64,000 nucleotides of DNA. It comes from Geobacillus stearothermophilus ATCC 12980 (GTDB lineage: Bacteria; Bacillota; Bacilli; Bacillales; Anoxybacillaceae). Location: contig NZ_CP128494.1 of the NCBI RefSeq assembly GCF_030369615.1, positions 2,685,501-2,749,500 of the forward strand, written 5' to 3'. A program made the position numbers and the translations under genes. Below the pieces are notes generated by a model, which was given only the letters and a program-made list of their open reading frames with translations, searched no databases and was not told the origin of the DNA. Each line of letters opens with the position of its first letter. Positions within the stretch are counted from its first letter, which is position 1. Of this stretch, positions 32,330 to 41,295 are shown one piece after another.

Positions 32330-32548
32330 TTATTCCCCAAAAAAACGCCGAATTGTTTTCAGCGTGGCGAACACTCCCGCTGCTAAGCCGAGCAACAAAC
32401 CAATAACAAGGAAAAGCGGTTCACTGTCCAATTGTCGGTCAACCCATCTGCCGCCAAATAAACCAACTAATGTACAGCCGACTAGCTGTGATGTGATCGC
32501 TGACATCAAGCCGATGGCCCGAAAAGGATGACGGTTATTTTTTTTCAT
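32330..32548 (-). CDS. atpZ: AtpZ/AtpI-family small membrane protein
   Basis: The 72-residue product begins MKKNNRHPFRAIGLMSAITS. It has two helices (SAITSQLVGCTLVGLFGG and LFLVIGLLLGLAAGVFATL) and the family motif GGRWVDRQL between them. AtpZ proteins form a magnesium/calcium channel with AtpI. An ATG four codons earlier abuts GAGG and could also be used. It is the first gene of the atp operon. Confidence 0.8.
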   Translation of the reverse strand: MKKNNRHPFRAIGLMSAITSQLVGCTLVGLFGGRWVDRQLDSEPLFLVIGLLLGLAAGVFATLKTIRRFFGE

Positions 32549-32636
32549 AATGGTTACCATACCTCGCCCGTTTAGACCAGAGATCATTTCCGACAGTGAA
32601 AACCTTCTCAATCTACCTAATTGTAAGCATCTACCT

Positions 32637-32665
32637 ATTGTAAGCATACAATACCGCTTGGTCAA
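32637..32665 (-). promoter_or_regulatory. atp operon promoter
   Basis: On the minus strand TTGACC (32665-32660) and TACAAT (32642-32637) are 17 bases apart. An overlapping alternative TTGACA-N17-TATGCT begins at 32671. The -10 region and the next dozen bases are duplicated in tandem (32613-32630 and 32631-32647), so a second TACAAT lies 18 bases downstream. Confidence 0.65.
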
Positions 32666-32955
32666 TGTCAATGTGTTCCCACATAAAACATCATTCACAC
32701 AGAGTAAATATTAATAATTTGGGACAATTCCTCATTTTCTTTTCACAAAAATGGTGTATAATGATATATTTTTTTGGACACTTCCCTGCCTACAGCAACC
32801 GACTCACTCTGGACGCGTCCCTGTTTCGATGTCGAAAGAGGGGGCCCCGTTTGGACGCGGCCCCCACACCCGTCAAGTTTAGCGGTATAAAATTTTTAAG
32901 ACGATACTCGTGTTCATCCCCGCAGTGAATGATGGGGATCACATCCATTATTGGG

Positions 32956-32993
32956 CATACCAAATCCCCCTCCAGAAGAGGGGTGTTTGGTAT
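32956..32993 (-). other. long imperfect hairpin at the 3' end of the IS4 remnant
   Basis: ATACCAAA and TTTGGTAT flank the C-rich and G-rich arms CCCCCTC and GAGGGG around a 5-base loop. It follows the transposase remnant and probably is the element's own transcription stop, though it lacks a T-run. Confidence 0.5.
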
Positions 32994-33011
32994 TTATATC
33001 CATATCTAATT

Positions 33012-33385
33012 CTACCATATCTCTAATTTCGTTACGATATCTGATGCCGTTTCTTCCCCTTTCCTTCGACCTTTCTTGGCATGTTTTCGTAACAGGGAAA
33101 GGAGAGAGAAAAGGTTGATTTCCGCCATATGCGAACGCAAAAGCAACTGGTGCCAATACGATTGGAGAAGATCGAGCGCTTTCCGTTCACTGATTTCAAT
33201 GTCTTCCTTTTGATGCCAATACATCCGAGCTTGAAACATCCCCATGCACAGAGAGTCAGAAAGGCTTCCGCCGTTAACGAACGCTGCCGCCGGATAAAGC
33301 CTGTTTTCCGTGCGAGACGGGTTCATTCTTCGGGAGAAAAGAGTTGACGAATGGTTTGAATCCATGCTTTCATTTGTTTTTCCAT
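33012..33385 (-). pseudogene. IS4-family transposase remnant (nonsense codon, internal deletion)
   Basis: An ATG at 33385 begins MEKQMKAWIQTIRQLFSPEE, then a TGA interrupts. Reading on in the same frame gives TRLARKTGFIRRQRSLTAEA and FLTLCAWG, the N-terminal domain typical of IS231/IS4-like transposases. At about 33240 the similarity moves to another frame, with ISERKALDLLQSYWHQLLL and EINLFSLLSLLRKHAKKGRR, which resembles the C-terminal helical end of such proteins. The catalytic core between these parts is missing, so the element cannot move itself. Confidence 0.65.
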
Positions 33386-33387
33386 GA

Positions 33388-33427
33388 AAAAAATCCTTTC
33401 TAACGTGGAGTGTTCGTTAGAAAGGAT
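33388..33427 (-). promoter_or_regulatory. hairpin sequestering the transposase ribosome binding site
   Basis: CCTTTCTAACG pairs perfectly with CGTTAGAAAGG over a 9-base loop, ending in ATTTTTTTC and the transposase ATG. The AAAGGA that would bind the ribosome is inside the stem. Such structures are known in IS231 and IS10, where they block translation on transcripts that read in from outside. It could also act as the upp terminator because a T-run follows. Confidence 0.65.
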
Positions 33428-33525
33428 ACCGTGTTTTTGACGATGCACAAAGACCAAAATTCTTAACTTGATGGGTATGGACACGGCCCCCTCTTTCGAC
33501 CGTACGGGCAACGGCCTGCTTCGGG

Positions 33526-34158
<633 letters not shown>

Positions 34159-34237
34159 TCAACTCTCCTCTTCCGTATGTATGCACTACACTTCTATACA
34201 TTCTACTGGAAAACGAGCGCCTATTCAACTGCCGAAC

Positions 34238-34275
34238 GAACGGAAAAAGGCGCACCGCCAAATCCGGAGGCGGTG
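34238..34275 (-). terminator. glyA terminator
   Basis: On the minus strand GCACCGCC pairs with GGCGGTGC around a 9-base loop and runs into GCCTTTTTCC, just after the glyA stop. Confidence 0.8.
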
Positions 34276-34306
34276 CACCGTACGGTTTCGGACGAAGCGG
34301 CGGCGC

Positions 34307-35545
34307 TTAGTCTTGATAGAGCGGAAACTTTTCCGTCAAAGCGGCGACGCGTTGGCGCGCTTCCTCAAGCGCTTGTTCGCTGCCGACGTTTTTCAGCACA
34401 AGGCCGATGATCGCGGCGATTTCGTCCATCTCTTCCAATCCGAAGCCGCGCGTCGTCACCGCAGCCGTGCCGATGCGAATGCCGCTCGTGACAAACGGGC
34501 TTTCCGGATCGTACGGAATGGTGTTTTTATTCACTGTAATGCCAACTTCATCCAACACTTTTTCCGCCGTTTTTCCGGTCAGCTGCTGCGGGCGCAAATC
34601 GACAAGCAATAAATGGTTGTCCGTGCCGCCGGATACGAGGGTGAACCCTTCGTTTTGCAGGGCGGAGGCAAGTCGTTTGGCGTTATCGACAACGCGCTTC
34701 GCGTACGCTTTAAAGTCGTCCTGCAACGCTTCGCCGAACGCCACCGCCTTGGCGGCAATGACATGCATCAGCGGCCCGCCTTGAATGCCAGGGAAAATGG
34801 CTTTGTCGATCTGTTTGGCGAACTGCTCCTGGCATAAAATCATCCCGCCGCGCGGACCGCGCAACGTTTTATGCGTCGTCGTCGTAACGAAATGGGCGTA
34901 CGGCACCGGGTTCGGATGGAGACCTGCCGCAACAAGACCGGCAATATGGGCCATGTCAACCATTAAATAGGCGCCGACTTCATCAGCGATTTCCCGGAAT
35001 TTGGCGAAATCGATAATGCGCGGATAGGCGCTCGCGCCGGCGACGATCAGCTTCGGCCGATGAAAGCGCGCTTTCTCGCGCACGTCGTCATAATCGATGA
35101 CATGGGTTTCCGGGTCGACGCCGTATGCGACAAAGTTGTATTGCACACCGCTGAAGTTGACTGGACTGCCGTGCGTCAAATGGCCGCCGTGCGACAAATT
35201 CATGCCAAGCACCGTGTCGCCGTGCTCAAGAACGGTGAAATAAACGGCCATGTTCGCCTGCGCCCCCGAATGCGGCTGGACGTTCGCATGCTCCGCCCCG
35301 AACAATTGCTTCGCCCGCTCGCGCGCCAACTCTTCGACGATGTCTACGTACTCGCAGCCGCCATAATAGCGGCGGCCCGGATAGCCTTCCGCGTATTTGT
35401 TCGTCAGCACCGATCCTTGCGCTTCCATCACCGCGCGGCTGACAAAGTTTTCCGAGGCGATGAGCTCAATCTTGGCATGCTGCCGTTTCCGCTCTTGCTC
35501 AATGGCCGCGAACACTTGCGGATCTTGTTGTGGCAAGTAGTTCAT
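34307..35545 (-). CDS. glyA: serine hydroxymethyltransferase
   Basis: The 412-residue PLP enzyme interconverts serine and glycine with transfer of one carbon to tetrahydrofolate. The PLP lysine is in [28 protein letters not shown] near the start and [15 protein letters not shown] are diagnostic. The ATG at 35545 follows AAGGGGGAGC; a TTG codon directly before it is the nominal frame start. Confidence 0.97.
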   Translation of the reverse strand: MNYLPQQDPQVFAAIEQERKRQHAKIELIASENFVSRAVMEAQGSVLTNKYAEGYPGRRYYGGCEYVDIVEELARERAKQLFGAEHANVQPHSGAQANMAVYFTVLEHGDTVLGMNLSHGGHLTHGSPVNFSGVQYNFVAYGVDPETHVIDYDDVREKARFHRPKLIVAGASAYPRIIDFAKFREIADEVGAYLMVDMAHIAGLVAAGLHPNPVPYAHFVTTTTHKTLRGPRGGMILCQEQFAKQIDKAIFPGIQGGPLMHVIAAKAVAFGEALQDDFKAYAKRVVDNAKRLASALQNEGFTLVSGGTDNHLLLVDLRPQQLTGKTAEKVLDEVGITVNKNTIPYDPESPFVTSGIRIGTAAVTTRGFGLEEMDEIAAIIGLVLKNVGSEQALEEARQRVAALTEKFPLYQD

Positions 35546-35637
35546 CAATAGCTCCCCCTTATGCGAAATCAGTGAATATTCGTTTTTATTTTATCAGCTT
35601 CAGCTAGGCAAGTTCAAAGGAAAAATGAATGAAATTG

Positions 35638-36216
35638 TTAGAAAGAACAGAAATTGTTCGGGTTTTCTAACGTATAGACGGCGCGGGCGCCACCGATCAG
35701 CTTTGGCCGCGTCTTCGCCAGCGTCACGCACGCCGATCCAATGTGCTTCACCGAAACGCGCACGGGAACGGCAACCGGCTTCAAATGCATACCGATGAGC
35801 GTATGGCCGATGTCAATGCCGGCATCGGCGCGAATCGCCTCGACAACGACCGGGTCAGCGAACTTTCGATAGGCGTAGGCGGCCATCGCCCCACCCGCTT
35901 TCGGCACCGGAACGACCGAAACGATCTCCAGCCCGTGAGTTTTGGCGGTTTCCCGTTCGACAACAAGCGCCCGATTTAAATGTTCACAACATTGAAACGC
36001 GAGCGCAATGCCGGTTTCGCGCCGCCACGCGTCAAGCTCGGCAAACAGCATGGCGGCAACGTCCATCGATCCAGCCGTGCCGATCCGCTCGCCAAGTACC
36101 TCGCTCGTACTGCAGCCGATCACAACGACATCGCCGCGGCCAAGCGGAGCCTGTTTGCGAAACTCATGCAAGATGGCTTGCCATTGCTGCCGCCATTCGG
36201 TCAATCGGGCGTCCAT
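35638..36216 (-). CDS. ywlG: YwlG (DUF436, TIGR01440) family protein
   Basis: The 192-residue protein shows family blocks [20 protein letters not shown] (20 residues), [14 protein letters not shown] and [20 protein letters not shown]. It resembles the thiamine-independent aminoglycoside-acetyl-like fold described for the family, but no activity is assigned. It is next to rpiB and glyA as in B. subtilis. The ATG at 36216 follows AAGGAGGAAAAGG. Confidence 0.9.
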   Translation of the reverse strand: MDARLTEWRQQWQAILHEFRKQAPLGRGDVVVIGCSTSEVLGERIGTAGSMDVAAMLFAELDAWRRETGIALAFQCCEHLNRALVVERETAKTHGLEIVSVVPVPKAGGAMAAYAYRKFADPVVVEAIRADAGIDIGHTLIGMHLKPVAVPVRVSVKHIGSACVTLAKTRPKLIGGARAVYTLENPNNFCSF

Positions 36217-36802
36217 TCCTTTTCCTCCTTCGCACGGTGTGCCCCACACGATCCTTGACGAACACTAGAAGTCTAGTGATGTAACGGAAAATGCGGCTCC
36301 ATCACATTGCTTTTCAAATGGAGAAACCTTATACATGCTGCTCTTCCTTCACTTTAGAATCATCCATTTCAAAAAACGGCTGTTTTTCAATGGCCTTCTA
36401 TATAGATGCAACGAAATCGTTTAACATATCCTTGACGGAAAAGTGGCTCATCCATTTTTGACTGTCGAAGGCAAGCCGTAGGCTTGCCTCCGTCACGCTA
36501 AGGCGTGACGGAAGACCGAACCACGACTCGCTTAAAGACCCATTCATGGGTCTTTAAGCGGTGTTGTTCGGTCACTCGACAGTTGGATGAAATGACCGGT
36601 CAAAACGAAAAATGTTAAAGCTTTAAATTGCATCTATTATTATATAGTATTTTCACCAATGATTCGCGAAAGATGAACGGCGTTTGTTGTGAACATCGCC
36701 GGATTCCCAGCCTTTGCGCTGCTGCCCTCATGAAGCTAGACGCCCACACCTTTCGCTTATGGCCCACAGGCCGCATCCGCTCCGATGCGGCCCTGGTTCT
36801 GC
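36217..36802. other. intergenic region holding a multi-arm palindromic element
   Basis: About 590 bases separate ywlG from rpiB. The middle is the structured element at 36448-36590. The flanks (36250-36440 and 36600-36790) are A/T-rich or featureless, and I see no gene. Confidence 0.5.
36448..36590. repeat. three-armed palindromic element (MITE-like or structured RNA)
   Basis: An outer stem is made of TCATCC (36448) with GGATGA (36585) and ACTGTCGA (36461) with TCGACAGT (36576). It encloses three hairpins: AGGCAAGCC/GGCTTGCCT (36469-36489), CCGTCACGC/GCGTGACGG (36490-36511), and a two-part arm. The arm is GACCGAAC/GTTCGGTC (36514 and 36566) with the 14-base inner stem GCTTAAAGACCCAT/ATGGGTCTTTAAGC (36530-36559). 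All stems are perfect. Both strands would fold alike, as in a palindromic MITE, and no coding capacity is seen. Confidence 0.7.
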
Positions 36803-37252
36803 CTACAAATGCTTGTTTTCATAGTCGGCGATTTTGCCGATTCGCCGCGCATGGCGTCCGCCTTCAAATTCGGTCTCAAGCCATGCCTTGGCGATTTCGC
36901 GCGCCAGGCCGGGGCCGATGACGCGCTCCCCCATCGCGAGAATGTTGCTGTCATTATGCATGCGCGTCAGCTTGGCGCTGTAGACGTCGTGGCAAAGGGC
37001 GCAGCGCACCCCTTTCACTTTGTTGGCGGCAATCGTCATACCGATGCCGGTGCCGCAAATCAAAATGCCGCGGTCAAATTCGCCGCGCGCCACTTTTTCC
37101 GCGACAGGGAGCGCGTAATCCGGATAATCGACCGATGTTTCACAATCGCAGCCGAAATCGGTGTACTCGATTCCCATTTCATCCAACAGTGCTTTAATTT
37201 CTTCACGAATGCGAACTCCGCCATGGTCAGAAGCAATCGCAACTTTCATCAC
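36803..37252 (-). CDS. rpiB: ribose-5-phosphate isomerase B
   Basis: The 149-residue isomerase interconverts ribose-5-phosphate and ribulose-5-phosphate. The substrate-binding ASDHGG at about 7-12 and catalytic Cys in GILICGTGIGMTIAANK are present. LAMGERVIGPGLA is also conserved. It corresponds to B. subtilis ywlF. The ATG start at 37252 is followed by MKVAIASDHGG; the initial Met is doubled. Confidence 0.94.
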   Translation of the reverse strand: MMKVAIASDHGGVRIREEIKALLDEMGIEYTDFGCDCETSVDYPDYALPVAEKVARGEFDRGILICGTGIGMTIAANKVKGVRCALCHDVYSAKLTRMHNDSNILAMGERVIGPGLAREIAKAWLETEFEGGRHARRIGKIADYENKHL

Positions 37253-37344
37253 ATTCGGACGAGGAACCCTAGGCTTCGCCGTGATAGCGAAAGCCAGGGA
37301 GGAATCGCCCTTCCTCCTTTCGACAAATCATATTTGCCTGTGCA

Positions 37345-38634
37345 TCAACGGGTGCGAAACCGGGCGACAGCCTCCTGCAATTGTTCGGCCTGTTCCACCA
37401 ACTCGCCAGCCAGTTGATGCACATCGTTGATCGATGCAGCCTGCTCCTCGGTCGCCGCCGCCACTTCGAGCGCGCCGGCGGACGTCTGCTCAGCAATCGC
37501 CGCCACTTCTTGCGTTTGCGCCGCGACCCGCTCCATATGCCCCATTTGACGCTTCGCCAGCTCAGCGATGTCATGGACGGCGCGGATCACTTCATCAGCT
37601 GAGGCCGCCATGGCCGCAATGGCCTCATTCGTGCGCTCCCCTTTCGCCGCCTCAGCGTTGGCAGCAGCCACCTGCTTGTCCATTTGCGCCACCACACGGG
37701 CGACTTCATTTTTAATGTTGCCGACCAGTTCCGCGATTTTCTTGACCGCCTTGGCGCTCTCATCCGCCAGCTTGCGCACTTCCTCGGCGACAACCGCAAA
37801 CCCCCGGCCGTGCTCGCCGGCGCGGGCTGCCTCAATGGAAGCATTGAGCGCAAGCAAGTTCGTCTGTTCGGCGATGTCCGCGACAAGCAACGTAATGTTG
37901 CCGATTTGATTGGCGTGTGCTTCGAGCTGCTTGACAGCCGCCCGCGACCGTTCTTGATCGTCAGCCAGCTGATCGATGCCGCTAATGAGCGAATCGGTGA
38001 TATCGCGGCTTGCCTTCAACGTTTCGGCCATCCCATATACCGACTGTTCCGCTCGCTCGGCTGTTTCTTTGACTTGCACGGCGATGGCAAGCACATCCTC
38101 GGCCGCCGCAGCCGCTTCTTGGATCGCCTCGGCCGAAGACGCCGCCCCTTTGGAAATGTCGTCAATCGTCGCTGCAATATCGCGTGCACGGCTTGACGCT
38201 GTTTCGGACGCCTGCCTCATTTCCACCGTCTTTTCCGTCGTGCGCGCTGCGCTCTCTTCCACATTGGCGACGACGGCGCGCAAATGGCCGAGCATCCGGT
38301 TGAACGCGACAGCCAGCGAGCGAATTTCGTCATGGGAAGAGGGCAGCGGAACATCCTCATCGATATGCCCTTCTGTCGCCTTTGCCGCCGCTTCCTCGAG
38401 CCGTTGCAGCGGCCTTGTAATCCAGCCAGCGGCCAAATAGGCAAGCACTCCGGACCAAAAGATGCCAAGGAGCAACACGATCATCGTGAACACGCTTTTG
38501 TTCCATGAGGCGAACCACTGATCATACAAAACGTACAAGAAAAAGGCGCTCGTTGAATACGTGATCAGCGCCAACGCTGTCGTAAAGACGACGAGCTTCA
38601 GGCGCAAACCGAACCGATGACTTGTCCCCCCCAT
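37345..38634 (-). CDS. methyl-accepting chemotaxis protein without an extracellular sensor domain
   Basis: The 429-residue protein has two close membrane helices (about 11-34 and 44-66) joined by about 10 residues, so no real extracellular ligand domain. A HAMP domain (about 67-125, [16 protein letters not shown]) and a full signalling domain follow. The hairpin tip is [35 protein letters not shown] (shown by [20 protein letters not shown]). It may sense membrane state, temperature or a cytosolic partner. It stands between ywlE and rpiB, where B. subtilis has no MCP. Confidence 0.92.
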   Translation of the reverse strand: MGGTSHRFGLRLKLVVFTTALALITYSTSAFFLYVLYDQWFASWNKSVFTMIVLLLGIFWSGVLAYLAAGWITRPLQRLEEAAAKATEGHIDEDVPLPSSHDEIRSLAVAFNRMLGHLRAVVANVEESAARTTEKTVEMRQASETASSRARDIAATIDDISKGAASSAEAIQEAAAAAEDVLAIAVQVKETAERAEQSVYGMAETLKASRDITDSLISGIDQLADDQERSRAAVKQLEAHANQIGNITLLVADIAEQTNLLALNASIEAARAGEHGRGFAVVAEEVRKLADESAKAVKKIAELVGNIKNEVARVVAQMDKQVAAANAEAAKGERTNEAIAAMAASADEVIRAVHDIAELAKRQMGHMERVAAQTQEVAAIAEQTSAGALEVAAATEEQAASINDVHQLAGELVEQAEQLQEAVARFRTR

Positions 38635-38659
38635 TTGTGTTCTCCCTCACTTCTTTACC

Positions 38660-39106
38660 TCATTGTTCTGTTTGCAACTTTTCCGCCAAGCGGTCAATGA
38701 GCGTCTCCAGCTCATCGCGCGCCGCCCGGTACACTTCAATCGGCCCACCGAACGGATCGGCGATGTCGCCGTCTGTTCCCGAGACGAACTGCTTCAATGT
38801 AAACGTTTTGTCCTTCGCTTCTGGGAAACGCTCGACGATCATGTCTTTATGGCCGGATGTCATCGCCAGCACGTGCGTCGCCCAGTCGATATGCTCTTTT
38901 TTCAGCTGCGAGGAGCGGTGGGCCGCTTCGATTCCTTTTTCCTTCAACACCATCTTGGCGTGAACCGACGCCTCGCTCCCTTCCGCCGCAAACACGCCGG
39001 CCGATTTCACCTCGACGCCTGGCAGCTGCTTATTCTCCAGCAGCGCAGCGGCCATCGGGCTCCGGCATGTATTGCCCGTGCAAACGAACAAAATGCGATA
39101 TGGCAT
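38660..39106 (-). CDS. ywlE: protein arginine phosphatase YwlE (low molecular weight phosphatase fold)
   Basis: The 148-residue enzyme has the P-loop FVCTGNTCRSP with nucleophile Cys9 and Thr in the fifth loop position. That Thr distinguishes arginine phosphatases (YwlE) from tyrosine phosphatases, which have Ile or Leu. The general acid Asp is in DIADPFGGP. It would oppose the McsB arginine kinase in heat-stress control. The ATG at 39106 follows AGAGGTGGTTGT. Synteny supports the name. Confidence 0.93.
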   Translation of the reverse strand: MPYRILFVCTGNTCRSPMAAALLENKQLPGVEVKSAGVFAAEGSEASVHAKMVLKEKGIEAAHRSSQLKKEHIDWATHVLAMTSGHKDMIVERFPEAKDKTFTLKQFVSGTDGDIADPFGGPIEVYRAARDELETLIDRLAEKLQTEQ

Positions 39107-39223
39107 ACAACCACCTCTTCACATCAATGACTTACCATCAATATACCATAGGGAAAAGAGCAAAAAAAGCAGGCAGCCCGCTTTTTCCCCGACTGGGAAG
39201 AAAAAACCGGTCCGCCCCGTTTG

Positions 39224-39775
39224 TTAAGAAAAAAGCAGCTTCAGCCCGAACGCGAGCAAAATGCTGCCGCCGAGCGCTTCGCTGTACGAGCCGAGCCATT
39301 GTTGAAAATGGCGGCCGACAAAGAGCCCAAGCCATGTCAGCACCGTGCTGAACAGGCCAAACAGCAAAATCGTCACCATCGTCCGCGCTCCGAAAATGCC
39401 GAGGCTCAGCCCGACGGAAAAGCTGTCTAGGCTGACGCTGAACGCAAAAAAAAGCAGCCCGGCGCCGTGCGGAAATAGTTGCGACCCGTCCTCCCGCTGG
39501 AACGAAGCCATAATCATCTGCGCGCCCAGCCATAGCAACAGCACCCCGCCTGCATATGTCGCGATGCTTCCAAACTCGCGCGACAACAAACGGCCGACCA
39601 ACATGCCGATTAGCGGCATTACAATATGAAATAACCCGATCGTCACCCCGATATAAAAAATTTGCCGGAGCCGAAGGCGCAGCAGCCCCATCCCTAGGGC
39701 GACCGAAAAAGCATCCATCCCTAACGCCAGCGCCATCAGCGACAAGGCGATGATCTCGCCGATTAACGCGCCCAT
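39224..39775 (-). CDS. mntP: manganese efflux pump MntP
   Basis: The 183-residue membrane protein has six helices in two homologous halves. The conserved acidic residues are in [11 protein letters not shown] and [11 protein letters not shown]. The ATG at 39775 follows GGGAGGGAAGAG; a longer frame begins 12 codons upstream without a site. It corresponds to B. subtilis ywlD. I do not see a yybP-ykoY manganese riboswitch upstream. Confidence 0.92.
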   Translation of the reverse strand: MGALIGEIIALSLMALALGMDAFSVALGMGLLRLRLRQIFYIGVTIGLFHIVMPLIGMLVGRLLSREFGSIATYAGGVLLLWLGAQMIMASFQREDGSQLFPHGAGLLFFAFSVSLDSFSVGLSLGIFGARTMVTILLFGLFSTVLTWLGLFVGRHFQQWLGSYSEALGGSILLAFGLKLLFS

Positions 39776-40111
39776 TTCTCTTCCCTCCCGGACTGGCCTT
39801 ACTGCTAGCATATGCGCGTCCGGAGCTCTTTAGAAGCGGCGCGTGGCCCAGCCGCTTCCTGCCAACCCAAAGGCGAATGGCGGCGTTGTCCCGCCCTGCA
39901 CGCCCACGGAACGGCCGCAGCCCGGCAAAGCAGCGATGGACAAAAAAACGACGATTTCCAAAGGCCGTTGCCACCGCCCTTGAAAACCGTCTCCATTTTG
40001 TTGCGAGCCGCGCGGATGAAAGATAGACCGCCCCCAAACCGTCTCCGTTTTGTTGCCGGTTCAGCCCGACGGCGCCGCTTTTTCTCGCCTGCCGGCCGCG
40101 TCATCCATCAT
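39776..40111. other. intergenic region between ywlC and mntP
   Basis: About 335 bases. It contains a perfect hairpin GAAGCGGC/GCCGCTTC (39833-39858) and two direct copies of ACCGTCTCC(A/G)TTTTGTTGC about 50 bases apart (near 39990 and 40038). No gene or known riboswitch was recognised. Confidence 0.4.
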
Positions 40112-41172
40112 CTAGCCGCTGATCACGCGCCCCCCGGCCGCTTTGCGCAGCCGGTTCATAATCGCCGCGCCGAGGCCTTCTTCCGGAAATGCCTCGCTGT
40201 AAATGAGATCGACGTTCGTTTCATCAAATCGGCGCAGCGTGTCGTACAGCCGGCTCGCGACCGTCTCAAGCGCCTGGCGCGTTCCGCACGGCAGCACGAC
40301 ATCGGCCGCATACCGGTCCTTGTTTTCCTCGGTCGTCAACACGCCGACCGTTTTCCCTTCCGCCCGGCTTTCGTCCACGAGCTGCTGCAAAAACGCCGGT
40401 GGGCCGGCGACAATCCAAAGCGGCGCTTTCGGGGCATAATGCGTATATTTCATGCCGGGCGCTTTCGGCGCTGCCTGTTCGTCCCCGCCGCCGGCCGCCT
40501 CGGCGACATGACCAATCACTTCGCTTAACATTTCTTTTGTCACCCCGCCCGGACGCAAAATCACCGGCACGTCCCCGCTGCAGTCGAGCACGGTCGATTC
40601 CACGCCAATGCCCGTCGGACCGCCGTCAATCACCCCAGCGATTCGCCCGTTTAAGTCCGCGAGCACGTGCGCGGCTGTCGTCGGGCTCGGCCTGCCGGAG
40701 CGGTCGCGCTTGGAGCGGCAAGCGCCAGACCGCTCGCCTCGATCAACGCCAGAGCCAGCGGGTGATCCGGCATGCGCACCGCCACCGTCGGCAGCCCGGC
40801 CGTCACTCGCTCGGACACGGCCCCCGCTCGTTTCGGCAAAACGAGGGTGAGCGGCCCCGGCCAAAACCGCTCCATTAACGTCTCAGCCACTGGCGGAAGC
40901 GGCGTGGCGACCGCCTCCGCTTGCGCACGACTGGCGACGTGGACGATGAGCGGGTTGTCGCTTGGCCGCCCTTTGGCTTCAAAAATTTTCTCCACTGCCG
41001 CCGTATTGGCGGCATCCGCTCCTAAACCGTACACCGTTTCGGTCGGAAACGCGACTACTTCCCCCGCCCGCAGCCATTCGGCCGCCTCTCGTATTTGTGG
41101 ATAAACTTGCTGTTTATCAACAATATTATCCACAATCCAAACACGTGTTTTCACTCGTTTCACCTTCTCCAT
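40112..41172 (-). pseudogene. ywlC: threonylcarbamoyl-AMP synthase (YwlC/Sua5/TsaC2), one-base frameshift
   Basis: Two overlapping frames together give one protein of about 353 residues. Residues 1-155 contain the YrdC fold with KxR-S-x-N core (AKGRPSDNPLIVH, FWPGPLTLVL, LALAAPSA). The second frame has the rest of YrdC (RSGRPSPTTAAHVLADL, GIGVESTVLDCSG) and a C-terminal Sua5 domain (YTHYAPKAPL). Restoring one A (GCGACCGC to GCGAACCGC) near 40703 gives the expected PSANRSGRPSPT. The enzyme makes the t6A37 tRNA modification and is essential or nearly so in Bacillus. A sequencing error or a compensating second copy is therefore likely. Confidence 0.85.
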
Positions 41173-41291
41173 GATTCATCTTGAAAATGGCGGATTTTTT
41201 TACAAGCGTCAGATCGCCGCCCGATTTCTTTCCACAGTTATACACAAATTGTGAATAAACTTGTTATTTTTGTGGATAACTTTGTGGATAG
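41096..41291. promoter_or_regulatory. DnaA-box cluster at the ywlC-spoIIR boundary
   Basis: Three perfect boxes TTATCCACA occur at 41096-41104 (reverse), 41126-41134 (forward) and 41271-41279 (reverse). One-mismatch boxes occur at 41238-41246 (TTATACACA), 41250-41258 (reverse, TTATTCACA) and 41283-41291 (reverse, CTATCCACA). The first two are inside the 5' end of ywlC. B. subtilis is known to have a DnaA-box cluster near ywlC that titrates DnaA, so this looks like conservation of that site. Confidence 0.75.
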
Positions 41292-41295
41292 ATGC

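Larger units (their letters stand above)
32831..33500 (-). mobile_element. internally deleted IS4-family element (670 bp)
   Basis: A perfect 16-base inverted repeat, GTCGAAAGAGGGGGCC (32831-32846) and GGCCCCCTCTTTCGAC (33485-33500), bounds the element. A second inner inverted segment matches at 15 of 18 positions (32864-32881 and 33463-33480). The left copy carries about 12 extra bases that form a G/C hairpin. Inside is a broken transposase with the start and end of an IS4-type protein but no DDE core. It sits 25 bases after the upp stop, between upp and the atp promoter. No target duplication is visible, and the exact ends are uncertain. Confidence 0.65.

Noticed and set aside
39805..40104. 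Possible manganese (yybP-ykoY) riboswitch upstream of mntP
   Set aside because: The conserved core sequences of that riboswitch could not be found; only a simple hairpin and a short direct repeat are present.
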